DNA from: Lachnospiraceae bacterium
GTDB lineage: Bacteria > Bacillota > Clostridia > Lachnospirales > Lachnospiraceae
DNA: 64,000 nucleotides
Assembly (NCBI GenBank): GCA_910575565.1
Contig: CAJTFL010000001.1
Span: 1 to 64,000 of the forward strand
Direction: 5' to 3'
Part shown: in pieces, positions 54,292 to 61,439 of the stretch
How positions within the stretch are numbered: position 1 is the stretch's first letter
Layout: the number at the start of each line of letters is the position of its first letter
The notes under the pieces: generated by a model
What the model was told of the DNA's origin: nothing
Databases searched by the model: none
The model's input: the letters and a program-made list of their open reading frames with translations, nothing else
Made by a program: the position numbers and the translations under genes

Positions 54292-55137
54292 TTGATTATA
54301 CAGCATAATATAGCAGGCATCAACGCTGCCAGGAATAAAGGGATAACTGAAGGGAAGATGAAGAAGTCCTTAGAAAAGCTTTCTTCCGGATACCGGATCA
54401 ACCGGGCGGGGGATGATGCGGCAGGTCTTACGATTTCCGAGCTGATGAGAGGCCAGATCACCGGCATTAATCAGGCTTTGCGGAATGTAAACGACGGCAT
54501 CAGCCTGACACAGACCGGGGATGGCGCGCTGGCGGAAGTACATTCCATGCTAGGCAGGATGAAGACCTTGGCTGTCCAGTCCGCTAACGGAACGTACACC
54601 ACGGTAGCCAGGTCAAACCTGGATTTCGAGCGGCAGCAGCTGATCGATGAGATTAACCGGATTGGGGAAACGTCAAACTTTGATGACATTCCGCTGTTTG
54701 GGACAGAAGATCCGCCGGCAGGAGAACCTATTCCGTGGCAGGTTGGGGATATCCAGCTTCAGGTGGGCTGCTCCCAGGAGGAGATTTTGAATGTAAAGAA
54801 GTATTCCATGAGTGAGAAAGGCCTCCGCCTGGAGACTGTGGACTTTACTTCCATAGAAGCAGCTAATAATTCTATTCCTTATATTGATGAAGCCATTGAG
54901 GCGGTAGCGGATATCCGGGCAAATTTCGGTGCAAACCAGAACCATCTGGAGCACACCCATAATAACCTGACCGTTACCAATGAGAATATGATTACCGCAG
55001 AGAGCCGCATCCGGGATACGGATATGGCGGATGAGATCACCACATTTACGAAGGATCAGATTGTGTTCCAGGCGGGTATGTCCATGGCGGCGCAGGCAAA
55101 TTCCCTTCCGGAGATGGTTATGAACCTGCTGCGGTAA
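54292..55137 (+). CDS. Flagellin (short form)
   Basis: A 281-residue flagellin with both conserved ends: IIQHNIAGINAARNK, SSGYRINRAGDDAAGLTISE and SANGTYTTVARSN at the N-terminus, and TAESRIRDTDMADEITTFT with QANSLPEMVMNLLR at the C-terminus. The variable middle is short, so D2/D3 are essentially absent. The start is TTG 54292, after GGAAGGTGG, aligned with the start of the next flagellin; another TTG lies at 54283. It lacks the strong ribosome-binding site and promoter of its neighbour and may be a minor filament component. Confidence 0.88.
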   Translation: MIIQHNIAGINAARNKGITEGKMKKSLEKLSSGYRINRAGDDAAGLTISELMRGQITGINQALRNVNDGISLTQTGDGALAEVHSMLGRMKTLAVQSANGTYTTVARSNLDFERQQLIDEINRIGETSNFDDIPLFGTEDPPAGEPIPWQVGDIQLQVGCSQEEILNVKKYSMSEKGLRLETVDFTSIEAANNSIPYIDEAIEAVADIRANFGANQNHLEHTHNNLTVTNENMITAESRIRDTDMADEITTFTKDQIVFQAGMSMAAQANSLPEMVMNLLR

Positions 55138-55174
55138 GTACAGGAAGCCGGTGGAAAAAAAGCGAAAATATTCC

Positions 55175-55201
55175 TTAAGTTTTCGTGGGATTTGACGATA
55201 A
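55175..55201 (+). promoter_or_regulatory. Sigma-D promoter of the major flagellin gene
   Basis: TTAAGTTT (55175-55182), 11 bases, GACGATAA (55194-55201). This matches the motility sigma factor consensus TAAAGTTT-N11-GCCGATAA in 14 of 16 positions. The leader to the ATG is about 115 bases long. Confidence 0.8.
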
Positions 55202-55321
55202 TTAAGAATGTAAAGGAAATTAATATAAATCCTTACAGCTTTTCCAGGGTAGGGCCCTCTCTGGAAAGGGGATGGGGACAGGGAAGTTCCCAGGTAGAAT
55301 TTATTAATAGGAGGAACATTT

Positions 55322-56245
55322 ATGGTAATTCAACATAATATAGCCGCGATTAACTCTTATCGTAACTTAGGCATCAACCAGAGCGGGTTGAACAAGAACT
55401 TAGAGAAGCTGTCTTCCGGTTACAGAATTAACCGTGCAGGCGATGACGCAGCAGGCTTGGCGATTTCCGAGAGCATGAGATCCCAGATCAACGGCTTAAA
55501 CCAGGCTACCAAGAACGCACAGGATGCAGTTGGTTTGATTCAGACCGCTGAAGGTGCTTTAACCGAGACCCACTCCATGTTACAGCGTCTTACCACCCTG
55601 GCCAGCCAGTCCGCAAACGGTACTTACAACTCCGTAGCAAGAGCTAACCTTCAGCTGGAGGTTGACGAACTGCTTGCAGAGATCGACCGTATCGCTAACT
55701 ACACTGACTTCAATGGTATTAAGCCATTGGAAGCTAATGGCGGCAATGCTCTTACCGCTAAGATGAATACCCAGAAGGGTCAAGTTCAAATATTGAATGG
55801 TACTACCGTAAAGGGTACGAATGCTGTAAAAGCTGATCAGTTAACTTCAACTCAGAAGATGACCTTCCAGATTGGTCCCAGCAAGCATGAGACAATTATC
55901 GTTCGTCGTCAGAGCATGACTGCTAGCGGTCTTCAGATCAACGGCCTTAAGGTTGATACTCTGAAATCTGGTAACGCTGCTATCGAGACCATCAACAGCG
56001 CGATCAACATCGTATCCAACTACCGTGCTCACCTCGGTGCTGCTCAGAACCGTCTGGAGCATACCATCAACAACTTGAAGGTAACTTCCGAGAACATCAC
56101 CGCTGCTGAGAGCCGTATCCGTGATACCGATATGGCAGATGAGATCACTGCATTCACAAAGAATAACATTCTTCTGCAGGCATCTCAGTCCATGCTGGCA
56201 CAGTCCAACTCTGTACCGCAGAGCATCTTAAGCCTGCTTGGCTAA
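55322..56245 (+). CDS. hag: Flagellin (major)
   Basis: A 307-residue flagellin: VIQHNIAAINSYRNL, SSGYRINRAGDDAAGLAISE, the coiled D1 segments, a short variable middle (residues 145-200) and a C-terminal ITAAESRIRDTDMADEITAF with SVPQSILSLLG. Strong TAGGAGGAAC ribosome-binding site and sigma-D promoter. Codon use leans to C-ending codons (AAC, ATC), as expected for a highly expressed filament protein and unlike the first flagellin. Confidence 0.95.
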   Translation: MVIQHNIAAINSYRNLGINQSGLNKNLEKLSSGYRINRAGDDAAGLAISESMRSQINGLNQATKNAQDAVGLIQTAEGALTETHSMLQRLTTLASQSANGTYNSVARANLQLEVDELLAEIDRIANYTDFNGIKPLEANGGNALTAKMNTQKGQVQILNGTTVKGTNAVKADQLTSTQKMTFQIGPSKHETIIVRRQSMTASGLQINGLKVDTLKSGNAAIETINSAINIVSNYRAHLGAAQNRLEHTINNLKVTSENITAAESRIRDTDMADEITAFTKNNILLQASQSMLAQSNSVPQSILSLLG

Positions 56246-56282
56246 TTTCCTTAGCAAAGCAGTTTAGGTTTAAAATTTTTCT

Positions 56283-56302
56283 GGCCTGGCGTCAGCCAGG
56301 CC
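56283..56302. terminator. Hairpin after flagellin
   Basis: GGCCTGGC and GCCAGGCC form an eight-base stem 38 bases after the flagellin stop codon, with no clear T-run on the + side. Confidence 0.5.
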
Positions 56303-56322
56303 GTGATTTAAAGAGGGCCTAT

Positions 56323-56370
56323 GACAAAAAGCCATTTTGCCAGCCTTGTGCTGGGAAATGGCTTTTTGTC
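56323..56370 (+). terminator. Strong flagellin terminator
   Basis: GACAAAAAGCCATTT pairs with AAATGGCTTTTTGTC over 15 bases, with an internal GCCAGC/GCTGG dyad. The T-run lies in the 3' arm. Confidence 0.8.
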
Positions 56371-56434
56371 GTTGGTGAAAGAATTAATAGAAAAATTTGC
56401 GCCGCTGTTAACATGGAACATGGTTAACATTAAC

Positions 56435-56481
56435 ACTGCCTTGCAAAACTGCCTTGCAAAAATTCTGGTGAATTCAGCATT
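56435..56481. repeat. Half copy of the ACTGCCTTG palindromic repeat
   Basis: ACTGCCTTGCAAA occurs twice here, followed by ATTCTGGTGAATTCAGCA. This matches one arm of the element at 36549-36612. Confidence 0.6.
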
Positions 56482-56511
56482 TGTGTTTTGGCGCTTTGCG
56501 CTGGCGATGTA

Positions 56512-56703
56512 CTAGCGTACTGTATCATTGATACTCAGCCAAACCTCCTTGCCCAGGCTTCCATCGGGCTGCGTTGCCTTCACTCAACGATGCCACCGCA
56601 GAGCCTGCCCCAGCGAAGCGAGGGTATCGCCTCGTTCAGGCGCCTTGCCGCTGAAACCCTGTTCAGCGTAGTTTTGACAGATATCAACGATACAGTACAC
56701 TAG
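56512..56703. repeat. 192-bp element with 22-bp terminal inverted repeats
   Basis: CTAGCGTACTGTATCATTGA at 56512 and its near complement ending CTAG at 56703 (two mismatches over 22 bases) bracket a GC-rich interior with more dyads. It abuts the stop codon of the adjoining transposase-family gene. Confidence 0.75.
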
Positions 56704-56705
56704 CA

Positions 56706-58019
56706 TTATCTTTTCGCATTCTGCAATGCGGCTAACCTGGATTTAAGTTCCAAAATTTCTTGCTCCTTTTTAACCAATGCTTGATCTTTTTGCTTCATGG
56801 CCTGTGCATTTTTTTCCAATGCTAAATCTTTTTGTTTCATGGCCTGTGCGTTTTTCTCCAATGCTAAATCTTTTTGTTTCATGGCCTGTGCATTTTTTTC
56901 CAATTCCAAATCCTTTCGCTCAATCTGTTCCTGCATTTCGTCAATCATATACAGCACCGTATTCCGATCCAAGATTTCCAGTTCCTTTGAATACACATTC
57001 ATCACCTTCTCCGTGTTCAGACATAGCTCATAAATTTCCTGGTACATGGCTTTAAATGGGGGATAGCTAGTGATCAGCTCCTCAATCCTTTCGGGGGAGG
57101 TAAAGCTTAGGAATGCCAGCCATGCTTCAAGAAATGTTCTTATAGGCTTATTCTCCATGCTTTTGCGGAAAATGTCAAGAGGGATGAACAAATATTCCTG
57201 GAGCAGTTCCAGGGCGAGGCCCGTATCCGACTGCTGATGAAACCTATGGAGCCAGTCTCGGGGGAAATCATGGAATACCCCGGGAGATGTTTCAAAAAAC
57301 ACGATGGTGTACACCCGTTTAATGTCCTGGTAGTTGAACTGCTTCCCGCTTTCTCCCCGTACCCGCTTATACTGCCTAAGGAGGTGATCGGCGGAGTAGC
57401 AGGCACAGCGCTGGCCGGGAAAGGCGTAGCCGATCTTCTGGATCTCAATGTTTGCCAGGCTCCTGTCTTCCAGTTCCACGATGATGTCCGTGTACAGCAA
57501 AGAAGATTCCGAGCCCAGGCGGACAGAATCGTTTGGTAGCACAGTTTTTACGGAGACCTCCCGCCCAAGGAGCAGGCTTAAAAGCTGGGAAAGCCGCTCT
57601 GGGGTGGCTTCCGGGTTGAAAAGCTCCTTGAAGATGCCGTCATATAAAACATTCATCCCCTTCTTCCCGGAGCATTGGTCAAGGAAATCCACCTGGTATT
57701 TCGGATCCCAGGTGGAAAACAGCTCGTATAGCGCCGGGTTTTGGTAAATGGATTGGTAGATTTCCTGCCTGGCGCGTATGAGCGGAAAATATTGAGATAG
57801 TGGGTAAGTGTTTGAAATCTCTGGCTTTATTGACGTGTCATGCTTTGCCTTTGCTTGAGCTGAAATTGTGTTAGAATCTGTCTTGGTTTGGATTGATGAC
57901 ATGGTTGATTTTATTCCTATCTGGGGTGTTGGCATATTGGATTTTTCATTAGTTTGGGTTGCTGTCATGATTGATTTTGTGCTGGCTTGATTTGCGGCAA
58001 TAGTACTTTTGTTTTTCAT
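56706..58019 (-). CDS. PD-(D/E)XK nuclease family transposase-like (Rpn-type) protein
   Basis: A 437-residue protein. The N-terminal 60 residues are Thr/Ser/Lys-rich low complexity. The core (about residues 125-330) matches the PDDEXK_2/Rpn family: MNVLYDGIFKELFNPEATPE, LYTDIIVELEDRSLANIEIQ with the D...EIQ active site, and HDFPRDWLHRF. The C-terminus has about three copies of a 14-residue coiled-coil repeat (LEKNAQAMKQKDLA). Family members promote recombination by DNA nicking. AAAGGAG lies ahead of ATG 58019. Confidence 0.82.
   Translation of the reverse strand: MKNKSTIAANQASTKSIMTATQTNEKSNMPTPQIGIKSTMSSIQTKTDSNTISAQAKAKHDTSIKPEISNTYPLSQYFPLIRARQEIYQSIYQNPALYELFSTWDPKYQVDFLDQCSGKKGMNVLYDGIFKELFNPEATPERLSQLLSLLLGREVSVKTVLPNDSVRLGSESSLLYTDIIVELEDRSLANIEIQKIGYAFPGQRCACYSADHLLRQYKRVRGESGKQFNYQDIKRVYTIVFFETSPGVFHDFPRDWLHRFHQQSDTGLALELLQEYLFIPLDIFRKSMENKPIRTFLEAWLAFLSFTSPERIEELITSYPPFKAMYQEIYELCLNTEKVMNVYSKELEILDRNTVLYMIDEMQEQIERKDLELEKNAQAMKQKDLALEKNAQAMKQKDLALEKNAQAMKQKDQALVKKEQEILELKSRLAALQNAKR
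56775..56905. repeat. 42-bp in-frame tandem repeat
   Basis: Three near-identical 42-base units encode LEKNAQAMKQKDLA within the transposase-like gene. Copy number could change by slippage without breaking the frame. Confidence 0.85.
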
Positions 58020-58572
58020 TATGGCGATCTCCTTTAATTGGCAATTGATATTTTAGAAAGCAAACTACCCTTCCTATCATTGGATTTGCGGTGTAAAAAG
58101 CGTGCTTTTTATCAGGGCTTGCCCTGCAATTCCTGATAAGCGATATTAAAACGCTGGGAAAATAAATGGATACTGCAAGAATGCCAAGGTTATGCCTTGG
58201 ATTGGGAAAGGTGTCGCTGCTTATTCAAAGCGCAGCCGATTTAAAGCATATCTCGAATAAGCTTTGCAGCAACAAAACCTTGTGACGGCAAGGCCAAGAT
58301 GCCTTGTGGAAAGGCCGTATTCCTTTGAATACGTGTGATTCCCTGCGGCAGAATGCCACAATGTGATTAAGTTTAATATAGCATATTTGGGATAATATGT
58401 AAATTGGAATATTGATAATTCTTTGAAATAGTTTAGCCAGTGGGAACCGCCCATATATAAGCAAAAAAGCAGCGTTTTCAACAGAGGGCATCGTAGGGAA
58501 AACCATTCCATGGCTTTCCCCAGGACTGGCTCAATAGGTTTCGTCAGCAGTCAGATGCAGGCCTTGCAAGAA
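58020..58572. other. Intergenic region with repeat remnants
   Basis: About 550 bases without a convincing gene. At 58431-58474 TTTAGCCAGTGGGAACCG followed by ATATAAGCAAAAAAGCAGCG is a copy of the 103-bp unit from which the central hairpin has been deleted. A small CCAAGG/CCTTGG hairpin lies near 58182-58199. Confidence 0.5.
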
Positions 58573-58623
58573 AAAAACAGGGATCGCATCGTCATTCAAT
58601 AACTTTGCGGCATCCCTGTTTTT
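58573..58623. terminator. Bidirectional terminator
   Basis: AAAAACAGGGAT pairs with ATCCCTGTTTTT across a 27-base interior. It lies directly after the stop codon of the small minus-strand gene. Confidence 0.7.
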
Positions 58624-58629
58624 GTTCAA

Positions 58630-58773
58630 TCAGCCTTCCTCCACGATCTCTTCTAAAACTCGGATTAAGTCATGGATTGTATTAATTTGCACATCCCGCG
58701 CTAATATCTGCTCTTTTAAGCTGGCAGATAGCTCATCAAATTTAGGCTGAATAGTTGGGGAAACATAGGACAT
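58630..58773 (-). CDS. Small conserved-type protein, 47 residues
   Basis: A minus-strand frame starting at ATG 58773, with GAGGTG six bases upstream, encodes a 47-residue helical protein (YVSPTIQPKFDELSASLKEQ, then LARDVQINTIHDLIRVLEEI). It ends just before a terminator. The amphipathic spacing and good ribosome-binding site support a real gene. I have seen similar short proteins in Lachnospiraceae but know no function. It lies downstream of, and in the same direction as, the proline-rich repeat gene. Confidence 0.65.
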   Translation of the reverse strand: MSYVSPTIQPKFDELSASLKEQILARDVQINTIHDLIRVLEEIVEEG

Positions 58774-58876
58774 AATCATCACCTCGCAGATAGGATACCC
58801 TGAAATGATGAAATCATGTAAGGCTTTTCTTATGGAGAGTATTTTGCATTCATCTTAGTTTTGGGCTATATTCGTA

Positions 58877-59200
58877 TTAACGCCGTTTCCTTGGCTTTAG
58901 TGGCCTGCTTGGCACGAACAATTTCCACGGCCAGAAAAGACTTGATGAAGGAGGAGGCGGGCCAGGCCGGAAGCCGGGAGGCGGGGGAGGCGGGCCAGGC
59001 CGGAAGCCGGGAGGCGGAGGAGGCGGGCCAGGCCGGAAGCCGGGAGGCGGGGGAGGCGGGCCAGGCCGGAAGCCGGGAGGCGGGGGAGGCGGGCCAGGCC
59101 GGAAGCCGGGAGGCGGGGGAGGCGGGCCAGGCCGGAAGCCAGGGGACTGGCTGGACTGTGAGCCGGGCTGCCATTGCATCCATAAAACTTGCTTTGACAT
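58877..59200 (-). CDS. Proline-rich repeat protein (PPPPPPGFRPG repeats)
   Basis: A 107-residue minus-strand frame: SKQVLWMQWQPGSQSSQ, about six copies of an 11-residue unit GFRPGPPPPPP, then a basic tail (RPLKPRKRR). AAGGA lies nine bases before ATG 59200. No signal peptide. The opposite strand is open too (Ala/Gly/Glu-rich), so coding is uncertain. I favour the minus strand because of the ribosome-binding site and the co-directional small gene 104 bases downstream. Confidence 0.45.
   Translation of the reverse strand: MSKQVLWMQWQPGSQSSQSPGFRPGPPPPPPGFRPGPPPPPPGFRPGPPPPPPGFRPGPPPPPPGFRPGPPPPPPGFRPGPPPPSSSLFWPWKLFVPSRPLKPRKRR
58951..59146. repeat. 33-bp GC-rich tandem repeat, about six copies
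   Basis: The unit GGCCAGGCCGGAAGCCGGGA followed by GGCGGGGGAGGCG repeats every 33 bases with one or two substitutions. GC content is far above the surroundings. Confidence 0.9.
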
Positions 59201-59359
59201 AGGAAGAATTCCTTTTTTGTTTTATGATATGCAAAAAATGATCGAGGGTTCTTTTTGGTTTTTTGGCAGCGGCATTTATGAATTTGTCAAATAATTAATA
59301 AATTCGTGATATAAAATCCTGCGAAATAAAATCCTCCTTAATAATTTACATCAAAATGG

Positions 59360-59388
59360 GTATGTTAATCTTAACGTGAAGCATAAAA
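59360..59388 (+). promoter_or_regulatory. Candidate sigma-G promoter of spoVAD
   Basis: GTATG (59360) and CATAAAA (59382) lie 17 bases apart, close to the forespore sigma-G pattern, about 30 bases before the spoVAD start. The -10 is imperfect. Confidence 0.35.
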
Positions 59389-59414
59389 ACATATCAGGAA
59401 AGGGTGGAAAACGT

Positions 59415-60464
59415 ATGCAGAAAGGAAAAGCGAGCATTGCCTTTGATCATCCGCCATATATTACGGCGGCTTCTTCTGTTGCGGGGAAAAAGGAAGGGGA
59501 AGGGCCTTTGGGGGCTTTGTTTGACCTGGTGGAACAGGAGGATATGCTGGGGGAGAAAAATTGGGAGGCGGCGGAAAGCCGCCTGCAGAAGGAGGCGGCG
59601 GAATTGGCTATACAGAAGGCGGGAAGGAAAGCGGGGGAGATCCGCTATCTTTTTGCCGGAGATCTGTTAGCCCAGCTGATTGCCACCTCTTTTGGGAGCA
59701 TTAGCCTGGAAATTCCGTTGTTTGGCCTGTATGGAGCCTGCTCCACTATGGGGGAAGCCATGAGCCTGGCAGCCATGGCCGTGGATGCAGGATACGGGGA
59801 TCGATGCCTTGCCATGGCATCCAGCCATTTCGCTACGGCAGAAAAGCAGTTCCGTTTTCCCTTAGGCTACGGGAATCAGCGCGCTTTGTCTGCCGCCTGG
59901 ACGGCTACAGGGGCGGGAGCAGTGGTAATTGAAGGGAAAGACGGGATAAAGCGGGGGAAGGGGGAGGAATTAAAGCCCTTGGCAAGGATTTCCGGGATTA
60001 CTACCGGGCGGGTGGTGGATTTCGGGGTTAAGGATTCTTCCAATATGGGGGCGGCCATGGCTCCAGCTGCTTTTCATACCATATGGCAGCATTTCCAGGA
60101 TTTTGAGCGGGATGAGAAAGATTATGATAAGATTATTACCGGGGATTTGGGGATTGTGGGGCAGACGATTCTTTTAGATTTGCTGCATAAGGAAGGCTAT
60201 GATTTGGCTGGCATCCATATGGATTGCGGGCTGGAGTTATTTGACCGGGAAAACCAGGATACCCATGCAGGGGGAAGCGGCTGTGGCTGCTCGGCCATTA
60301 CCTTATGTGCGTATATTTTGCCGAAAATACAGGATGGAACCTGGAAGCGCGTGCTTTTTATCCCTACTGGATCCCTGCATTCAACAGTCAGCTACAATGA
60401 AGGGCAGAGCGTGCCGGGGATTGCCCATGGGGTAGTGCTTGAGCATATTGAGGAAGGCTGGTAA
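59415..60464 (+). CDS. spoVAD: Stage V sporulation protein AD
   Basis: A 349-residue thiolase-fold protein of the SpoVA complex, which moves dipicolinic acid into the forespore and out at germination. It has YLFAGDLLAQLIATSFG, FGLYGACSTMGEAMSLAAM with the thiolase-position Cys, MASSHFATAEKQFRFP and HAGGSGCGCSAITLC. The start is ATG 59415, after GGGTGG. Confidence 0.95.
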   Translation: MQKGKASIAFDHPPYITAASSVAGKKEGEGPLGALFDLVEQEDMLGEKNWEAAESRLQKEAAELAIQKAGRKAGEIRYLFAGDLLAQLIATSFGSISLEIPLFGLYGACSTMGEAMSLAAMAVDAGYGDRCLAMASSHFATAEKQFRFPLGYGNQRALSAAWTATGAGAVVIEGKDGIKRGKGEELKPLARISGITTGRVVDFGVKDSSNMGAAMAPAAFHTIWQHFQDFERDEKDYDKIITGDLGIVGQTILLDLLHKEGYDLAGIHMDCGLELFDRENQDTHAGGSGCGCSAITLCAYILPKIQDGTWKRVLFIPTGSLHSTVSYNEGQSVPGIAHGVVLEHIEEGW

Positions 60465-60525
60465 ATGCCGCAAAGCCGCGTGTAATCTTGGATAAGCAGC
60501 AGTTTTAAGGAAGGAGAGAAAGAAA

Positions 60526-60882
60526 ATGGATTATGTAAAAGCGTTTATTGTAGGCGGACTGATTTGCGCCGCTGCCCAGGTGCTCCTTGACCGGACGAAG
60601 ATGATGCCGGGGCGGGTGATGGTATCTTTGGTGGTGGCTGGCTGTATTTTAGGGGCGCTGGGGATTTACCAGCCCTTTGCGGAATGGGCAGGAGCCGGGG
60701 CATCCGTACCTCTTTTGGGGTTTGGGAATACATTATGGAAGGGCGTTTCCGAAGGAATCGGAAAAGACGGCTTTTTAGGAATATTTAAAGGCGGATTGAC
60801 GGCCAGCGCCGCCGGAATTGCCGCCGCCCTGGTGTTTGGATATCTGGGTTCCCTGGCGTTCAAGCCGAAAATGAAGGCGTAG
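60526..60882 (+). CDS. spoVAE: Stage V sporulation protein AE (SpoVAEb type)
   Basis: A 118-residue membrane protein with three or four hydrophobic helices: AFIVGGLICAAAQVLLDRTK, VMVSLVVAGCILGALGIY and a Gly/Ala-rich C-terminal helix. It forms the SpoVAC/AE channel part of the complex. GGAAGGAGAG precedes ATG 60526. No spoVAC lies upstream of spoVAD here. Confidence 0.93.
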   Translation: MDYVKAFIVGGLICAAAQVLLDRTKMMPGRVMVSLVVAGCILGALGIYQPFAEWAGAGASVPLLGFGNTLWKGVSEGIGKDGFLGIFKGGLTASAAGIAAALVFGYLGSLAFKPKMKA

Positions 60883-60901
60883 TAAATATATTTTTGGGGT
60901 T

Positions 60902-60992
60902 AAAATCTACCATCCGTTCAGCCCGCGCCATTCGCACTGCGCAGCGTCCTTTTAGGGGAAATTTTCCTTCATGCGCTTTTCACTGGCTGAAC
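60902..60992. repeat. GTTCAGCC-ended palindromic element (short copy)
   Basis: AAAATCTACCATCCGTTCAG at the left and GGCTGAAC at the right. The interior is shorter than and different from the copy at 51787-51941, but the ends match in inverted orientation. Confidence 0.75.
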
Positions 60993-61002
60993 TATTAAAT
61001 AA

Positions 61003-61054
61003 AAAAACATCTTATTTCCGCGTGTGCAAAAAGGAGCGGAAATAAGATGTTTTT
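61003..61054. terminator. Strong bidirectional terminator
   Basis: AAAAACATCTTATTTCCGC pairs perfectly over 19 bases with GCGGAAATAAGATGTTTTT, with T- or A-runs at both ends. Confidence 0.88.
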
Positions 61055-61214
61055 CATGTGATGAAAATGCGGAAATTGAGAATGCATCAAAAGCACTTTT
61101 ATCATAAACCTTGGTGTAAGGCCTGGGTCAATATGGAATTTCTGTCATTTTTCTTAAAGGGGGAAGCAAAAGGGTTAAAGAAAATTACGTTGTTTTACAG
61201 TCTCCTTACTTCCC

Positions 61215-61245
61215 TTGACCTTGGACTAAGACTATGGTTTAGTGT
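61215..61245 (+). promoter_or_regulatory. MerR-type promoter/operator candidate
   Basis: TTGACC followed by TTGGACTAAGACTATGGTT (19 bases) and TAGTGT resembles MerR-family promoters, which have an overlong 19-base spacer carrying a dyad of the form ACCTTGGA-N-TCCAAGGT. Here the dyad is imperfect. It lies 195 bases before the cell-wall-binding gene, and a MerR regulator gene lies at 62903. Confidence 0.5.
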
Positions 61246-61439
61246 AAGTAACAAGCCGGGAGGAAAATCCTGGCACATCCAAAAGCGTGTTTGCGGCTGG
61301 TGTTGTCCGCAGGACAGAGCGCTAGTATTGCCTTGCAGGCAGTATCAGGCAGATCGAATATTAGCCAGGGAGCGCGTCGGCACATCAGGCAGGGAAGAAA
61401 TCCAAGCACGCTGAAAAACGGAAAAAAGGAGAAGATGAA

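Noticed and set aside
58861-59202. Plus-strand Ala/Gly/Glu repeat protein
   Set aside because: Open only because of the 33-bp repeat; the minus strand has the better start and a co-directional partner gene. Kept as an alternative, not as a feature.
61058-61414. 118-codon frame between the terminator and the wall-binding gene
   Set aside because: It runs through the MerR-type promoter-like site, has an unlikely Cys/Trp-rich composition and no ribosome-binding site.
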